64,000 nucleotides of DNA from Psychrobacillus psychrodurans. GTDB taxonomy: Bacteria; Bacillota; Bacilli; Bacillales_A; Planococcaceae. The DNA is taken from contig FOUN01000007.1 in NCBI GenBank assembly GCA_900114885.1, forward strand, positions 62,001 through 126,000. Reading direction: 5' to 3'. The translations under genes were made by a program, and so were the position numbers. Below, piece by piece: positions 17,828-25,222 of this stretch. The notes below the pieces were generated by a model, which saw only the letters and a list, made by a program, of their open reading frames with translations, searched no databases and was not told the DNA's origin. Positions within the stretch are counted from its first letter, which is position 1; every line of letters begins with the position of its first letter.

Positions 17828-18565
17828 TTATGGTAAAATAGCAAATGATCGTACTGGGAATCCAGAGGCTTTCTCTGGTTTTGGAACGATATTGAATATA
17901 ATAGCTCCTTTTGCAGGGAGCTTATCTAAGTTCGTTAATAGCTCTATTTGGTAAGTATCTTGTTCAAGCACGTAATATTCTCCATGTAATGCGCCATTTT
18001 TTAGATAATCCACACTTGAATCAGTGTCAAATGTTTCATGTCCTATAGCTTTAACCTTTCTTTCTTGGAATAAGAACTTTAATGCTTCTATTCCCCATCC
18101 TGGTACGTGATTATTACCATCTGTATCTTTATTATTAAATGCTTTTTCGTCTGGCCAACGTTTACTCCAATCAGTACGAAGTACGACAAATGAGCCTTCT
18201 TCGATTTTTCCATGTGCTTTTTCAAATGTTAAAATATCATCCACTGATAAAGTAAAGTCATTATCTTCAGCAGCTTCCTTAGACTGGTCAATGACAACTA
18301 ATGGTAATACGAGTTCTTTTAATTCCAGTTCTTCTAAGTAACGAGAATCTCTAACAAAATGAATTGGTGCGTCTATATGCGTGCCATATTGCCCTGCAAA
18401 TTGAAAGCTTTGTGCAAAAAATCCATCGTCATGATTAAACAATGTGTCTATTTCAGCTGCCTTAAAAGCTGAAAAATGTGGTGAGTTTGCTCCGAATATA
18501 TGTGTTAAATCTACCCACTGCTTTTCTTTTAAAGTGTTGAAGGCTTTTAATAATTCCGATGACAT
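17828..18565 (-). CDS. Putative cyclase-family metal hydrolase (kynurenine formamidase-like)
   Basis: The 245-residue protein belongs to the cyclase/arylformamidase family. The metal motif QYGTHIDAPIHF (residues 59-70) supplies His63, Asp65 and His69, and a second site GHETFDTDSS lies near residue 180. Family members hydrolyse formamides or cyclic amides. There is no tryptophan pathway nearby; the gene is the first of a SAM-riboswitch operon with a MetE-like enzyme. A role in sulfur or one-carbon metabolism is therefore inferred, and the substrate is unknown. Confidence 0.8.
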   Translation of the reverse strand: MSSELLKAFNTLKEKQWVDLTHIFGANSPHFSAFKAAEIDTLFNHDDGFFAQSFQFAGQYGTHIDAPIHFVRDSRYLEELELKELVLPLVVIDQSKEAAEDNDFTLSVDDILTFEKAHGKIEEGSFVVLRTDWSKRWPDEKAFNNKDTDGNNHVPGWGIEALKFLFQERKVKAIGHETFDTDSSVDYLKNGALHGEYYVLEQDTYQIELLTNLDKLPAKGAIIFNIVPKPEKASGFPVRSFAILP

Positions 18566-18600
18566 ATTTGATTTCTCCCCCTATTTTTATAGTTTAAATC

Positions 18601-18635
18601 AAATAAAACCCCTTCTTAGAAACAAGAAGAGGTTT
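18601..18635 (-). terminator. SAM riboswitch expression-platform terminator
   Basis: A 12-bp stem (18624-18635 with 18606-18617, including one G-T pair) is followed by TTTTATTT on the minus strand. It lies between the SAM-I aptamer and the cyclase gene, where it would form when SAM is bound. Confidence 0.88.
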
Positions 18636-18654
18636 ACACGTCACCAGTGATTAT

Positions 18655-18758
18655 TCTCTTCTTATCTTCAAGCTAACGCTTCTGGAATTAGCACAGTACA
18701 TAATTGCCTGTTGCTGAGGTATCATAGGGCCAAGTCCCTCCACCTCTCTTGATAAGAA
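18655..18758 (-). ncRNA. SAM-I (S-box) riboswitch upstream of cyclase-metE-like operon
   Basis: The minus strand carries the S-box signature: CTTATCAAGAGAGGTGGAGG, then CCTATGATACCTCAGCAAC, then TGTGCTAATTCCAGAAGC, and the closing GATAAG that pairs with the 5' CTTATC as P1. The K-turn and SAM-binding core segments are intact. It should terminate transcription when SAM is abundant. Confidence 0.95.
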
Positions 18759-18782
18759 AGTTGTTTTATTTGATTAATGCCT

Positions 18783-18811
18783 AGTATACAAATAGAAATT
18801 ATATAAGTCAA
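18783..18811 (-). promoter_or_regulatory. Promoter of the SAM-riboswitch operon
   Basis: On the minus strand TTGACT (18811-18806) is followed after 17 bases by TATACT (18788-18783), about 25 bases before the aptamer. Confidence 0.75.
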
Positions 18812-18825
18812 CAATAATTTTTGAT

Positions 18826-19251
18826 TTATTTAGAATATATTCTTTTTAATGAATCTCGTTGGTCCTCTTTTAGGTTTATCTTTGATCGAATTGCTTTGGC
18901 CATTTCTTCTGCTTCTTCTACTGTTTCTGCTAGATTTAACTCCATCAAAGTGGCAACAGCCATTGTCCCTGCTCTTCCACCACCTGAATTACAGTGAAAG
19001 TAGACATTTTTACCCTGGTTATATGCTTGAACGACTTCATGGATACCAGCTTTAATTGAATCAACCTGTTCGTTTTGTCCATCCAAAATCGGTTGATGTA
19101 CCTTTAAATTTTCAGCAGGATGATCTTTAGATGCAACCCTTAGGTCGAAAATAATATCTATTTGTTCATTAGCTAATAGAGGTTCAACCCCATCTACGCC
19201 TCCTACAAATATGCGATTCGGGATTAAGGCTTCATAATTATTTTTTTCCAT
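18826..19251 (-). CDS. Small dual-specificity-type protein phosphatase
   Basis: I start this at the ATG at 19251 (MEKNNYEALIPNR), preceded by AGGAGAGG, giving 141 residues. The P-loop HCNSGGGRAGT places the catalytic Cys87 and Arg93 in the C-x5-R motif, and the upstream FDLR (about 35-38) supplies the usual aspartate region. The compact size and the opening IPNRIFVGG resemble cyclin-dependent or dual-specificity phosphatases of bacteria. The substrate is unknown. The gene is solitary, sharing the minus strand with the upstream operon promoter region. Confidence 0.8.
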   Translation of the reverse strand: MEKNNYEALIPNRIFVGGVDGVEPLLANEQIDIIFDLRVASKDHPAENLKVHQPILDGQNEQVDSIKAGIHEVVQAYNQGKNVYFHCNSGGGRAGTMAVATLMELNLAETVEEAEEMAKAIRSKINLKEDQRDSLKRIYSK

Positions 19252-19423
19252 ACTACCTCTCCTTTGTTTTAGATTCATTATAACAGGGAGACTATGAGAT
19301 AATAAGAAAAGTGCAAGCGTCTATGGAAACCTAGAAAAGCGTTGGAGCTAGACAGACACTGAATAAAAGGTTATACATTTTAATTAATAAGAAAAGAGAT
19401 TGTGATGAAAGTGAGGGATTCCT

Positions 19424-20386
19424 ATGATTCGCACGATTGGTATAACGACCGATCATGATATAGTAAGTGACTTTCCATTAGAGGATATAAAACAAAAAAA
19501 GTTTGAATGGTACTGGATTGATATTGGTGAGCCCTCCAAGGAAGAGGAGCTTATACTTAGTTCTTTTTTTCATTTTCACCCACTCGCTATTGAAGACTGC
19601 CTACAAAGACTGCAGCGACCTAAGGTAGATTATTATGATGGATACAACTTCTTTGTTTTACATACGCTTAACGAGGAGACATTAGAGGCAGAAGAGTTAG
19701 ATATATTTGTAGGTCAGGATTATGTAGTGTCATTTCATTTCCATCCAATGCATGAAATGGAGCAGGCACGAGAGCGTATTAGACAAAATCCACAAGGCTG
19801 GGATAGAGGTGCTATCCATGCAACTTATCATATAGTCGATAAAGTGGTGGATGCCTATTTTCCGATTGTCTACAAAATTGAAGACTATTTAAATGCTGTA
19901 GAAGATAAGCTCACTTATGATATGCGCCATTTTTCTATGGATTTGGTGTTCGATCTTCGAGGAGATTTGCTACGTTTAAGACGTACAGTTATTCCTATGA
20001 GAGATTTACTCTATCGAATTTTAAATTCAGAACGAATGAATTTACAACAAACTGAGCACACCTATTTTGCAGATATTTACGATCATTTAATACGACTGAC
20101 AGAGATGATTGAATCGAACCGTGAACTTACCGCCGATATCCGGGATAGTCATATGTCGATAAATTCTAGTCGGATGAACCGTATTATGATGATACTAACG
20201 ATTGTATCAACCGTTTTCATCCCCTTAACGTTTATCGTGGGAGTATATGGAATGAACTTCAAGAACATGCCCGAGCTTGAGTGGAAATATAGTTATTTTG
20301 TAGTGTTGGGCGCTATAGCTCTCATTGCTATTTCAATGCTTGGTTGGTTCAAGTACAAAGGGTGGTTTAACTTGTTTAAAGACTAA
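19424..20386 (+). CDS. corA: CorA-family divalent cation (Mg2+) transporter
   Basis: This pentameric ion channel family member has 320 residues. A long cytoplasmic alpha/beta domain is followed by two C-terminal membrane helices (about 258-280 and 293-312). The signature YGMNFKNMPE sits just after the first helix. The start is an ATG 6 bases after GAGGG. A palindromic repeat begins 4 bases after the stop codon. Confidence 0.92.
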   Translation: MIRTIGITTDHDIVSDFPLEDIKQKKFEWYWIDIGEPSKEEELILSSFFHFHPLAIEDCLQRLQRPKVDYYDGYNFFVLHTLNEETLEAEELDIFVGQDYVVSFHFHPMHEMEQARERIRQNPQGWDRGAIHATYHIVDKVVDAYFPIVYKIEDYLNAVEDKLTYDMRHFSMDLVFDLRGDLLRLRRTVIPMRDLLYRILNSERMNLQQTEHTYFADIYDHLIRLTEMIESNRELTADIRDSHMSINSSRMNRIMMILTIVSTVFIPLTFIVGVYGMNFKNMPELEWKYSYFVVLGAIALIAISMLGWFKYKGWFNLFKD

Positions 20387-20390
20387 CATA

Positions 20391-20475
20391 AGCAAAACTG
20401 ACAAAAGACGCTCGGTCCTTTAAGATCAAAATCTATTTCTATTGTTTTCGAAGAGCTTTGGACAGACGTTTTGCT
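20391..20475. repeat. Palindromic MITE-like repeat, copy 1
   Basis: An 85-bp element bounded by inverted termini AGCAAAAC and GTTTTGCT, with inner GGTCC...GGACAG arms. It shares a long, largely identical segment with 40847-40925, in the same orientation and also just after a plus-strand membrane protein gene. It could fold into one large hairpin. No coding content is seen. Confidence 0.7.
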
Positions 20476-20516
20476 ATATCTTCTTTTTTTCATGAATAAT
20501 TTAATTCTGTTTATCT

Positions 20517-20629
20517 TTACTTGCTCTTGCCTATTGTTTACTTGCTTCCATCTCTGGCTTACTTGCAGTCAAGAATAGTTTACTTGCTCTAAGTCAATAT
20601 TTACTTGTGGTCTATTGTCTATTACTTGC
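20517..20629. repeat. Six-copy array with exact 21-bp period (TTACTTGC core)
   Basis: The octamer TTACTTGC begins at 20517, 20538, 20559, 20580 and 20622, with TTACTTGT at 20601. Every interval is exactly 21 bp, while the 13 bases between cores vary. The reading frame lacking stops here has no start codon, so a protein repeat is unlikely. The spacing of two helical turns would put all cores on one DNA face. Confidence 0.8.
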
Positions 20630-20808
20630 GAAACGGATAATTTTTCCAAAACTCTTTATTCATTCAAAACTTAAATGTGCAGAAATGTAATAGTTGTGTC
20701 TTTAAATGCTTCTTCATATTCATCGTGCTTTCATAGAGACTTGCTTTAATTTGTATTAAAACTCACTTAATTGATGGTAGCGGAAATCATAGCGGTATTA
20801 TTCATTTT

Positions 20809-21624
20809 TTATTGATTGGCTGTCCAATAATAAAACAAGGCTGTAAATGTAAGTTTTTCTTCATGTGTCAAATTATGTGCTAGGGACACATGAATATTCA
20901 TCGCCTGTACTTCAAAGGCAGGATGTGTAGCATATGGAAATATTCCAAACCGATACTTAGCTAATCTATAGCCGTCTAAGTCATTCACATCAATATCTCC
21001 ATACATACTTTTAGCTTCCATTTGAAGCAACTTTTCGTTATTTGCATCAAATATAATAGCTCTATTTTTTATGGACATTGATGGCAAAACAATAGTAGTT
21101 ACATGCAGATTATTATGGTCACACACCTTTATTTCTAAAAATTTCAGCCTATTTTTAATGGTGAATTTAGAAACTAACTTCTCGTCCATTGTTTTTAATT
21201 GATAAGTAATTGGAAAGAACATACCAGTTTTAAAAATATTTAATGACGATAGTTTCCTTCGAAAAGGCTGTTCTTCAGTAGGGTTGATTTTATATAAGCG
21301 TTCACCTGTACTAGATACTAAATAAGTTTGAGGGATTAGTGAAACATCTCGTTGAAAATTGAGTTCTTGAACAGGAAAATTAGCTGAGTAATAATCGCTG
21401 TCTATTTTCTTCTCATCCGGCAACTTTTCTGATGCATGTTGAAAGAAAAAAGATGAGCTATACAAAACAAATAACGCAAAACCAATGGCAAAATGATTTT
21501 CAAAGTCTTTCCACATAACGTCTTTAAAAACGATCAGTAAAACTATGTATATTCCTATTAAAAGTATCGATCCAAACTTTGTACATTTGGCTGTTTTTTC
21601 GTAAATATGCTTCAAAGTATTCAC
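20809..21624 (-). CDS. Membrane-anchored protein of unknown function (possible tubby/LURP-like domain)
   Basis: The 271-residue protein begins with two predicted membrane helices (about 18-36 and 46-62). A soluble C-terminal domain rich in beta strands follows, with repeated short hydrophobic strands (for example YQLKTMDEKLVSKFTIKNR) that recall tubby C-terminal or LURP-one-like folds. That resemblance is weak and I would not assign a function. The gene stands alone between the 21-bp array and the next minus-strand membrane protein. Confidence 0.6.
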   Translation of the reverse strand: MNTLKHIYEKTAKCTKFGSILLIGIYIVLLIVFKDVMWKDFENHFAIGFALFVLYSSSFFFQHASEKLPDEKKIDSDYYSANFPVQELNFQRDVSLIPQTYLVSSTGERLYKINPTEEQPFRRKLSSLNIFKTGMFFPITYQLKTMDEKLVSKFTIKNRLKFLEIKVCDHNNLHVTTIVLPSMSIKNRAIIFDANNEKLLQMEAKSMYGDIDVNDLDGYRLAKYRFGIFPYATHPAFEVQAMNIHVSLAHNLTHEEKLTFTALFYYWTANQ

Positions 21625-21694
21625 CTCTAATTATCATACGATGAAATAGAGGATATAGTTTCAAATAATATAGAAAACACAATTACAATATGAT

Positions 21695-21734
21695 CAAAAA
21701 AACCGTAAAGACTATAAACCTAAAGTCTTTACGG
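21695..21734 (-). terminator. Terminator after the 125-residue membrane protein gene
   Basis: An 11-bp stem (21724-21734 with 21703-21713) is followed on the minus strand by seven Ts. It lies just past the stop codon at 21739. Confidence 0.85.
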
Positions 21735-21738
21735 GGGT

Positions 21739-22116
21739 TCATTGTTTCTCTAACGCTCTTCCAAATAGCTTACCGATAAAATACCACAGAATATATATAC
21801 CTACTACAATACATACAAAGTACAGGACACTTTCCGTTTTTTCCGGTAGACCTATAGGTTCTAAGAAAATTTGAATTGTAACTAACACATAAATGATAGC
21901 AGCAATACCTGCTAGTAATACGATACCGATAATAGATAGCTGGGAATAGGTTAGTTGTTTAATATGGTGACGATGTTTCGTTAATTCCAAAAGAACGACG
22001 AGTATTATTGCTGTGAAAGTGATAGTAACTTCTTGTAGATAAATCGAATTGATTAAATATAAGACGAGCAGCGTAATCATCAGATATTTGTATAGTTCAT
22101 CAATTTGTTTTAGCAC
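21739..22116 (-). CDS. Small multi-pass membrane protein, function unknown
   Basis: The 125-residue hydrophobic protein has about four predicted membrane helices (about 11-28, 30-48, 61-84 and 98-116), separated by a basic loop TKHRHHIKQ. I recognise no family. It begins with GTG about 8 bases after AGGAAG, 19 bases downstream of the thioesterase gene, so the two probably share a transcript. Confidence 0.65.
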   Translation of the reverse strand: MLKQIDELYKYLMITLLVLYLINSIYLQEVTITFTAIILVVLLELTKHRHHIKQLTYSQLSIIGIVLLAGIAAIIYVLVTIQIFLEPIGLPEKTESVLYFVCIVVGIYILWYFIGKLFGRALEKQ

Positions 22117-22135
22117 TTAGCCACTTCCTACTCTT

Positions 22136-22609
22136 TTAGTATTTCATTTCTAAGCGTTGTTTTCGATGAGCACGTCTAGCAGGTCCTGTTTCATAAAGAC
22201 GTTTTTCAGCTTCAGTTTCTGGATGTATGCCTGGTACTGGTATAGGCTTCCCATTATCATCAACTGCGACCATCGTTACATAAGATTCTGTTGTTAGTTT
22301 CTCTTCCCCAGTAATTAGGTTTGTTGATGTTACTCGAACATAAACCTCCATCGAAGAACGCCCCGCATTAGAAACAACTGCTTCTAACTCTAGTACATCT
22401 CCTACCTTTGCAGATGAAAGAAAGTCTACAGAGTCAATAGAAGCTGTAACTACAGCACCTTGTGCATGTTTCATAGAAGATATGGCTGCAATCTCATCGA
22501 TAAATGCCAACACTCTTCCACCAAAAATTGTTTCGTGATGATTTGTATCCGGGGGTAATATTAAATGTGTTTGAATAGTTCTTGATTGACTCATTGGATT
22601 GGTGTTCAT
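22136..22609 (-). CDS. Acyl-CoA thioesterase, hotdog fold (YkhA-like)
   Basis: The 157-residue single hotdog-domain protein matches the acyl-CoA hydrolase type. It has DTNHHETIFGGRVLAFIDEIAAI (N-x-x-x-x-x-FGG...D pattern, catalytic Asp near 38), followed by VTASIDSVDFLSSAKVGD. It would release fatty acids from acyl-CoA in the cytoplasm. The chain-length preference is not visible. The start is an ATG after GAGGAG. Confidence 0.88.
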   Translation of the reverse strand: MNTNPMSQSRTIQTHLILPPDTNHHETIFGGRVLAFIDEIAAISSMKHAQGAVVTASIDSVDFLSSAKVGDVLELEAVVSNAGRSSMEVYVRVTSTNLITGEEKLTTESYVTMVAVDDNGKPIPVPGIHPETEAEKRLYETGPARRAHRKQRLEMKY

Positions 22610-22659
22610 TATTCTAACTCCTCTTATATAGATAGTCTATGTTTAGTATAGCATGTTCA

Positions 22660-23628
22660 TTAATCTGAGCCAGAATTTGATGCTGTTGCAGCGCTAGTAG
22701 CTGCAATAGTAGAAATCATAATAGCTTGTTGCGCCTGTAATATAAGCTCTAGCGAAGTTGCCATGGAAATCGCGGCAGTTGCATAAGCCTCCTTTGAGGA
22801 TCTTAAGGACAATCCAAAAGCAATAGGGAGCGCTGAGTCTTTATACCATGAAAATAATTTCATACTTGCAATGGATTCATAGTTTGCTACAATCTGGTTC
22901 AATTGTTCCTCCCCTAATTTTAAAGCTGCCATAAATCCTATAATCGGATATTGTGCCTGAGAAGTTTTTATTTTGACGCTTTTTAATCCGTCTCGGATAA
23001 TTACTGCTCTGCCCACCATATTTTCTTCATACTCTGGGTTGGAATACGTAAGGACCTGGGACATCCACTGTAGTTCATTTCCGGAATAGAATTTATGTTG
23101 CTTTAACTCTTTGTAATAGCGGTTCATCGTTTCAGCTCGAACAGCCGTATCACCTTCCATTTTGCCCAAGAACATTGCATATGGATAATCATCTGTAGAT
23201 GTTAGAAAGCGATGATGTGCCTTCATATCATCCATTAATTTTTGTGCCATTTTCATTTCAAATGGCCATTGATCTTTTTGCTCCGACATCATGAGTGCTG
23301 CCAAATACGTATAGCTATTCACTTTAAAACCAAACTGTTTTAAGGCATCTGCTTTTTCCATTAACAGATTTACTGCCTGTTCTGGTTCTGCCCCTGAAAC
23401 ATCTAATGTGGCAACGAATAAAGGATTTAGGTGGGAGCGTAAAGCAGAGAAGATTCCTGCTCTCTTTTTCAAATGACTCGCTACCTCTCGATATCTATTT
23501 TCATCAAAATCCTTCTCTAAAGTTACATAGTACCCTGCAAGTGACAAGGTTATTCGTTTATCTACGGCCCAACCTAATGTTTTTTTCAATTCATTAAATG
23601 TTTGTTCTAACTTTTTTTCAACGCTCAT
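22660..23628 (-). CDS. DUF4003-family protein
   Basis: The 322-residue protein has no signal peptide or clear membrane helix and is mostly alpha-helical. Helices carry ALRSHLNPLFVATLD and KLMDDMKAHHRFLTSTDDYPYAMFLGK, which I associate with the DUF4003 family of Bacillales. The C-terminal tail is alanine/serine-rich and low in complexity. The function is unknown. It starts 8 bases after AAAGGAGTGA and is divergent from the pseudouridine synthase gene, with a short shared upstream region. Confidence 0.72.
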   Translation of the reverse strand: MSVEKKLEQTFNELKKTLGWAVDKRITLSLAGYYVTLEKDFDENRYREVASHLKKRAGIFSALRSHLNPLFVATLDVSGAEPEQAVNLLMEKADALKQFGFKVNSYTYLAALMMSEQKDQWPFEMKMAQKLMDDMKAHHRFLTSTDDYPYAMFLGKMEGDTAVRAETMNRYYKELKQHKFYSGNELQWMSQVLTYSNPEYEENMVGRAVIIRDGLKSVKIKTSQAQYPIIGFMAALKLGEEQLNQIVANYESIASMKLFSWYKDSALPIAFGLSLRSSKEAYATAAISMATSLELILQAQQAIMISTIAATSAATASNSGSD

Positions 23629-23719
23629 TTATATCACTCCTTTCCTAATTTACGCTATTACTCTAATTTAGTTTCAACTTTTGTTATAATTAATACAATA
23701 AGAAAAGTAGGTGTCTATA

Positions 23720-24424
23720 ATGCGTATTAATAAGTTTCTAAGTGAAGCAGGGATCATTTCTAGACGAGGTGCGGACAAGTGGATCACTGATGGCAGAGTC
23801 ATGATTAACGGGAAAATGGCAGAACTCGGCAGTAAAGTAGAAGCTGGAGATGATGTACGAGTAGATGGTGAGCAAATTGTTGTTGAACAACCACTTGTGT
23901 ACCTAGTATTAAATAAACCTGTAGGAATAACTAGTACAACAGAAAGTCATATAAAAGGAAATATTATAGATTACGTAAACCATCCACTTCGTATCTTCCA
24001 CATCGGTCGTTTAGACAAAGATTCTGATGGTTTAATATTACTAACAAATGATGGAGATATAGTAAATGAAATACTTCGTGCAGAAAACCGCCATGAGAAA
24101 GAGTATGTTGTGACAGTCAATGAGAAAATTACTGATACATTTATAGAGAATATGGCTACTGGAGTAAATATACTAGGTACCAAAACACTGCCTTGTAAAG
24201 TTAAAAAAATTGGACCAAAAACATTCAATATAATCTTAACCCAAGGTTTAAATCGTCAAATTCGAAGAATGTGTTCCGCTTTAGGTTTTACAGTGAAAAG
24301 ACTACAACGAATTCGAATTATGAACATTTCGATCGAAAGTCTTCCTATTGGCGAATGGAGAGAACTTACACCTACTGAAAAAGCGCAACTATTTAAGACG
24401 CTTAACTACTCGCCAAAACGGTAA
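23720..24424 (+). CDS. rluF: rRNA pseudouridine synthase (RluF/RsuA family)
   Basis: This enzyme isomerises a uridine in 23S rRNA. From the ATG at 23720 it is 234 residues: an S4 RNA-binding domain (about 1-60, MRINKFLSEAGIISRRGADKW) and a catalytic domain with the HIGRLDKDSDGLILLTNDG motif (catalytic Asp near 100) and GLNRQIRRMCSALG. The RluF-like subgroup is my best match; other RsuA-family members are possible. An in-frame GTG three codons earlier overlaps the ribosome site. Confidence 0.88.
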   Translation: MRINKFLSEAGIISRRGADKWITDGRVMINGKMAELGSKVEAGDDVRVDGEQIVVEQPLVYLVLNKPVGITSTTESHIKGNIIDYVNHPLRIFHIGRLDKDSDGLILLTNDGDIVNEILRAENRHEKEYVVTVNEKITDTFIENMATGVNILGTKTLPCKVKKIGPKTFNIILTQGLNRQIRRMCSALGFTVKRLQRIRIMNISIESLPIGEWRELTPTEKAQLFKTLNYSPKR

Positions 24425-24446
24425 TAGTACATCAGGAGGTGAAAAT

Positions 24447-25166
24447 ATGTTAGCTCTTAAAAATACCGAGAACTTAACTGGAGCACTTATAAGCGGTGAT
24501 TATTGGGATTTAGATGAACTTTGTACTGCACTACATCGTTTAACAGGGAAAGAATCACGTTACCTCGATTGGCAAGGTGCTCGCATGCGTCTGCTAAGTA
24601 TTATGCACGATCTAAGAAATACTTACCAGGGAAACAGTAATGTAGAAAGTGTTGGCAACGGCTTGAAGAAAGATACGATGAAAAATCACGATTTTATCGC
24701 ATCACAGAACAATATTTATTTTTCAACAGAGATACTATGGCCAGAGCTTATATTTACTTTAGTTGCAATCAACGATTTTATCAATCTTCACAAAAAATAC
24801 GAACAGGCTACGGATTTAGAAATTCATATAGTGAATGCTCGTAAGTTTCAAGCTCTTATTGCAGAGGGTCTGAAAGAGAATATGTCAGAAGAATCGTATA
24901 CCTTTATTATGCAACAGGTGCTAAGCTCCAATGCAAATGCAGAAGAGTATGCCATTCAATACATCGACTTACTTAATATTTCCTATATCGATATGTCTAG
25001 GGACCGACGTATTCAGTCTTTTGAATCGATTGTACACAATATTGTCGTCCAATCGAAAGACTATAGTAGTTTTAAAAATAAAATTTTAACAGAGACAAAC
25101 AAAACTAAAAGTACAATACATGACTTCCGTATGAACGTAGAATATCCAGAGTATATTGAATGGTAG
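24447..25166 (+). CDS. Conserved protein of unknown function (239 residues)
   Basis: The start is set at the ATG at 24447, 7 bases after AGGAGG, 22 bases after the pseudouridine synthase stop. The protein is soluble and mainly helical. Recognisable stretches are ISGDYWDLDELCTALHRLTG near the start and LEIHIVNARKFQALIAEGL in the middle. I suspect a small uncharacterised Bacillales family (DUF6904-like), but could not confirm it. Close spacing suggests cotranscription with rluF. A strong terminator follows. Confidence 0.7.
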   Translation: MLALKNTENLTGALISGDYWDLDELCTALHRLTGKESRYLDWQGARMRLLSIMHDLRNTYQGNSNVESVGNGLKKDTMKNHDFIASQNNIYFSTEILWPELIFTLVAINDFINLHKKYEQATDLEIHIVNARKFQALIAEGLKENMSEESYTFIMQQVLSSNANAEEYAIQYIDLLNISYIDMSRDRRIQSFESIVHNIVVQSKDYSSFKNKILTETNKTKSTIHDFRMNVEYPEYIEW

Positions 25167-25187
25167 ACTTATAGTTGTATAACAAAA

Positions 25188-25213
25188 AAGCAGTCCCAAA
25201 AATGGGACTGCTT
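25188..25213. terminator. Bidirectional terminator between convergent genes
   Basis: Arms 25188-25198 and 25203-25213 form an 11-bp stem with a 4-base loop, flanked by A and T runs. It serves both the plus-strand unknown gene and the minus-strand MurE-like gene. Confidence 0.88.
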
Positions 25214-25222
25214 TTCTTTACT

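Noticed and set aside
20517-20629. CRISPR array
   Set aside because: The conserved unit is only 8 bp and the period 21 bp; there are no cas genes and spacers would be far too short.
20516-20700. Open frame through the 21-bp repeats as a leucine-rich protein
   Set aside because: 21 is divisible by 3, so the frame stays open, but there is no start codon or ribosome site ahead of it.
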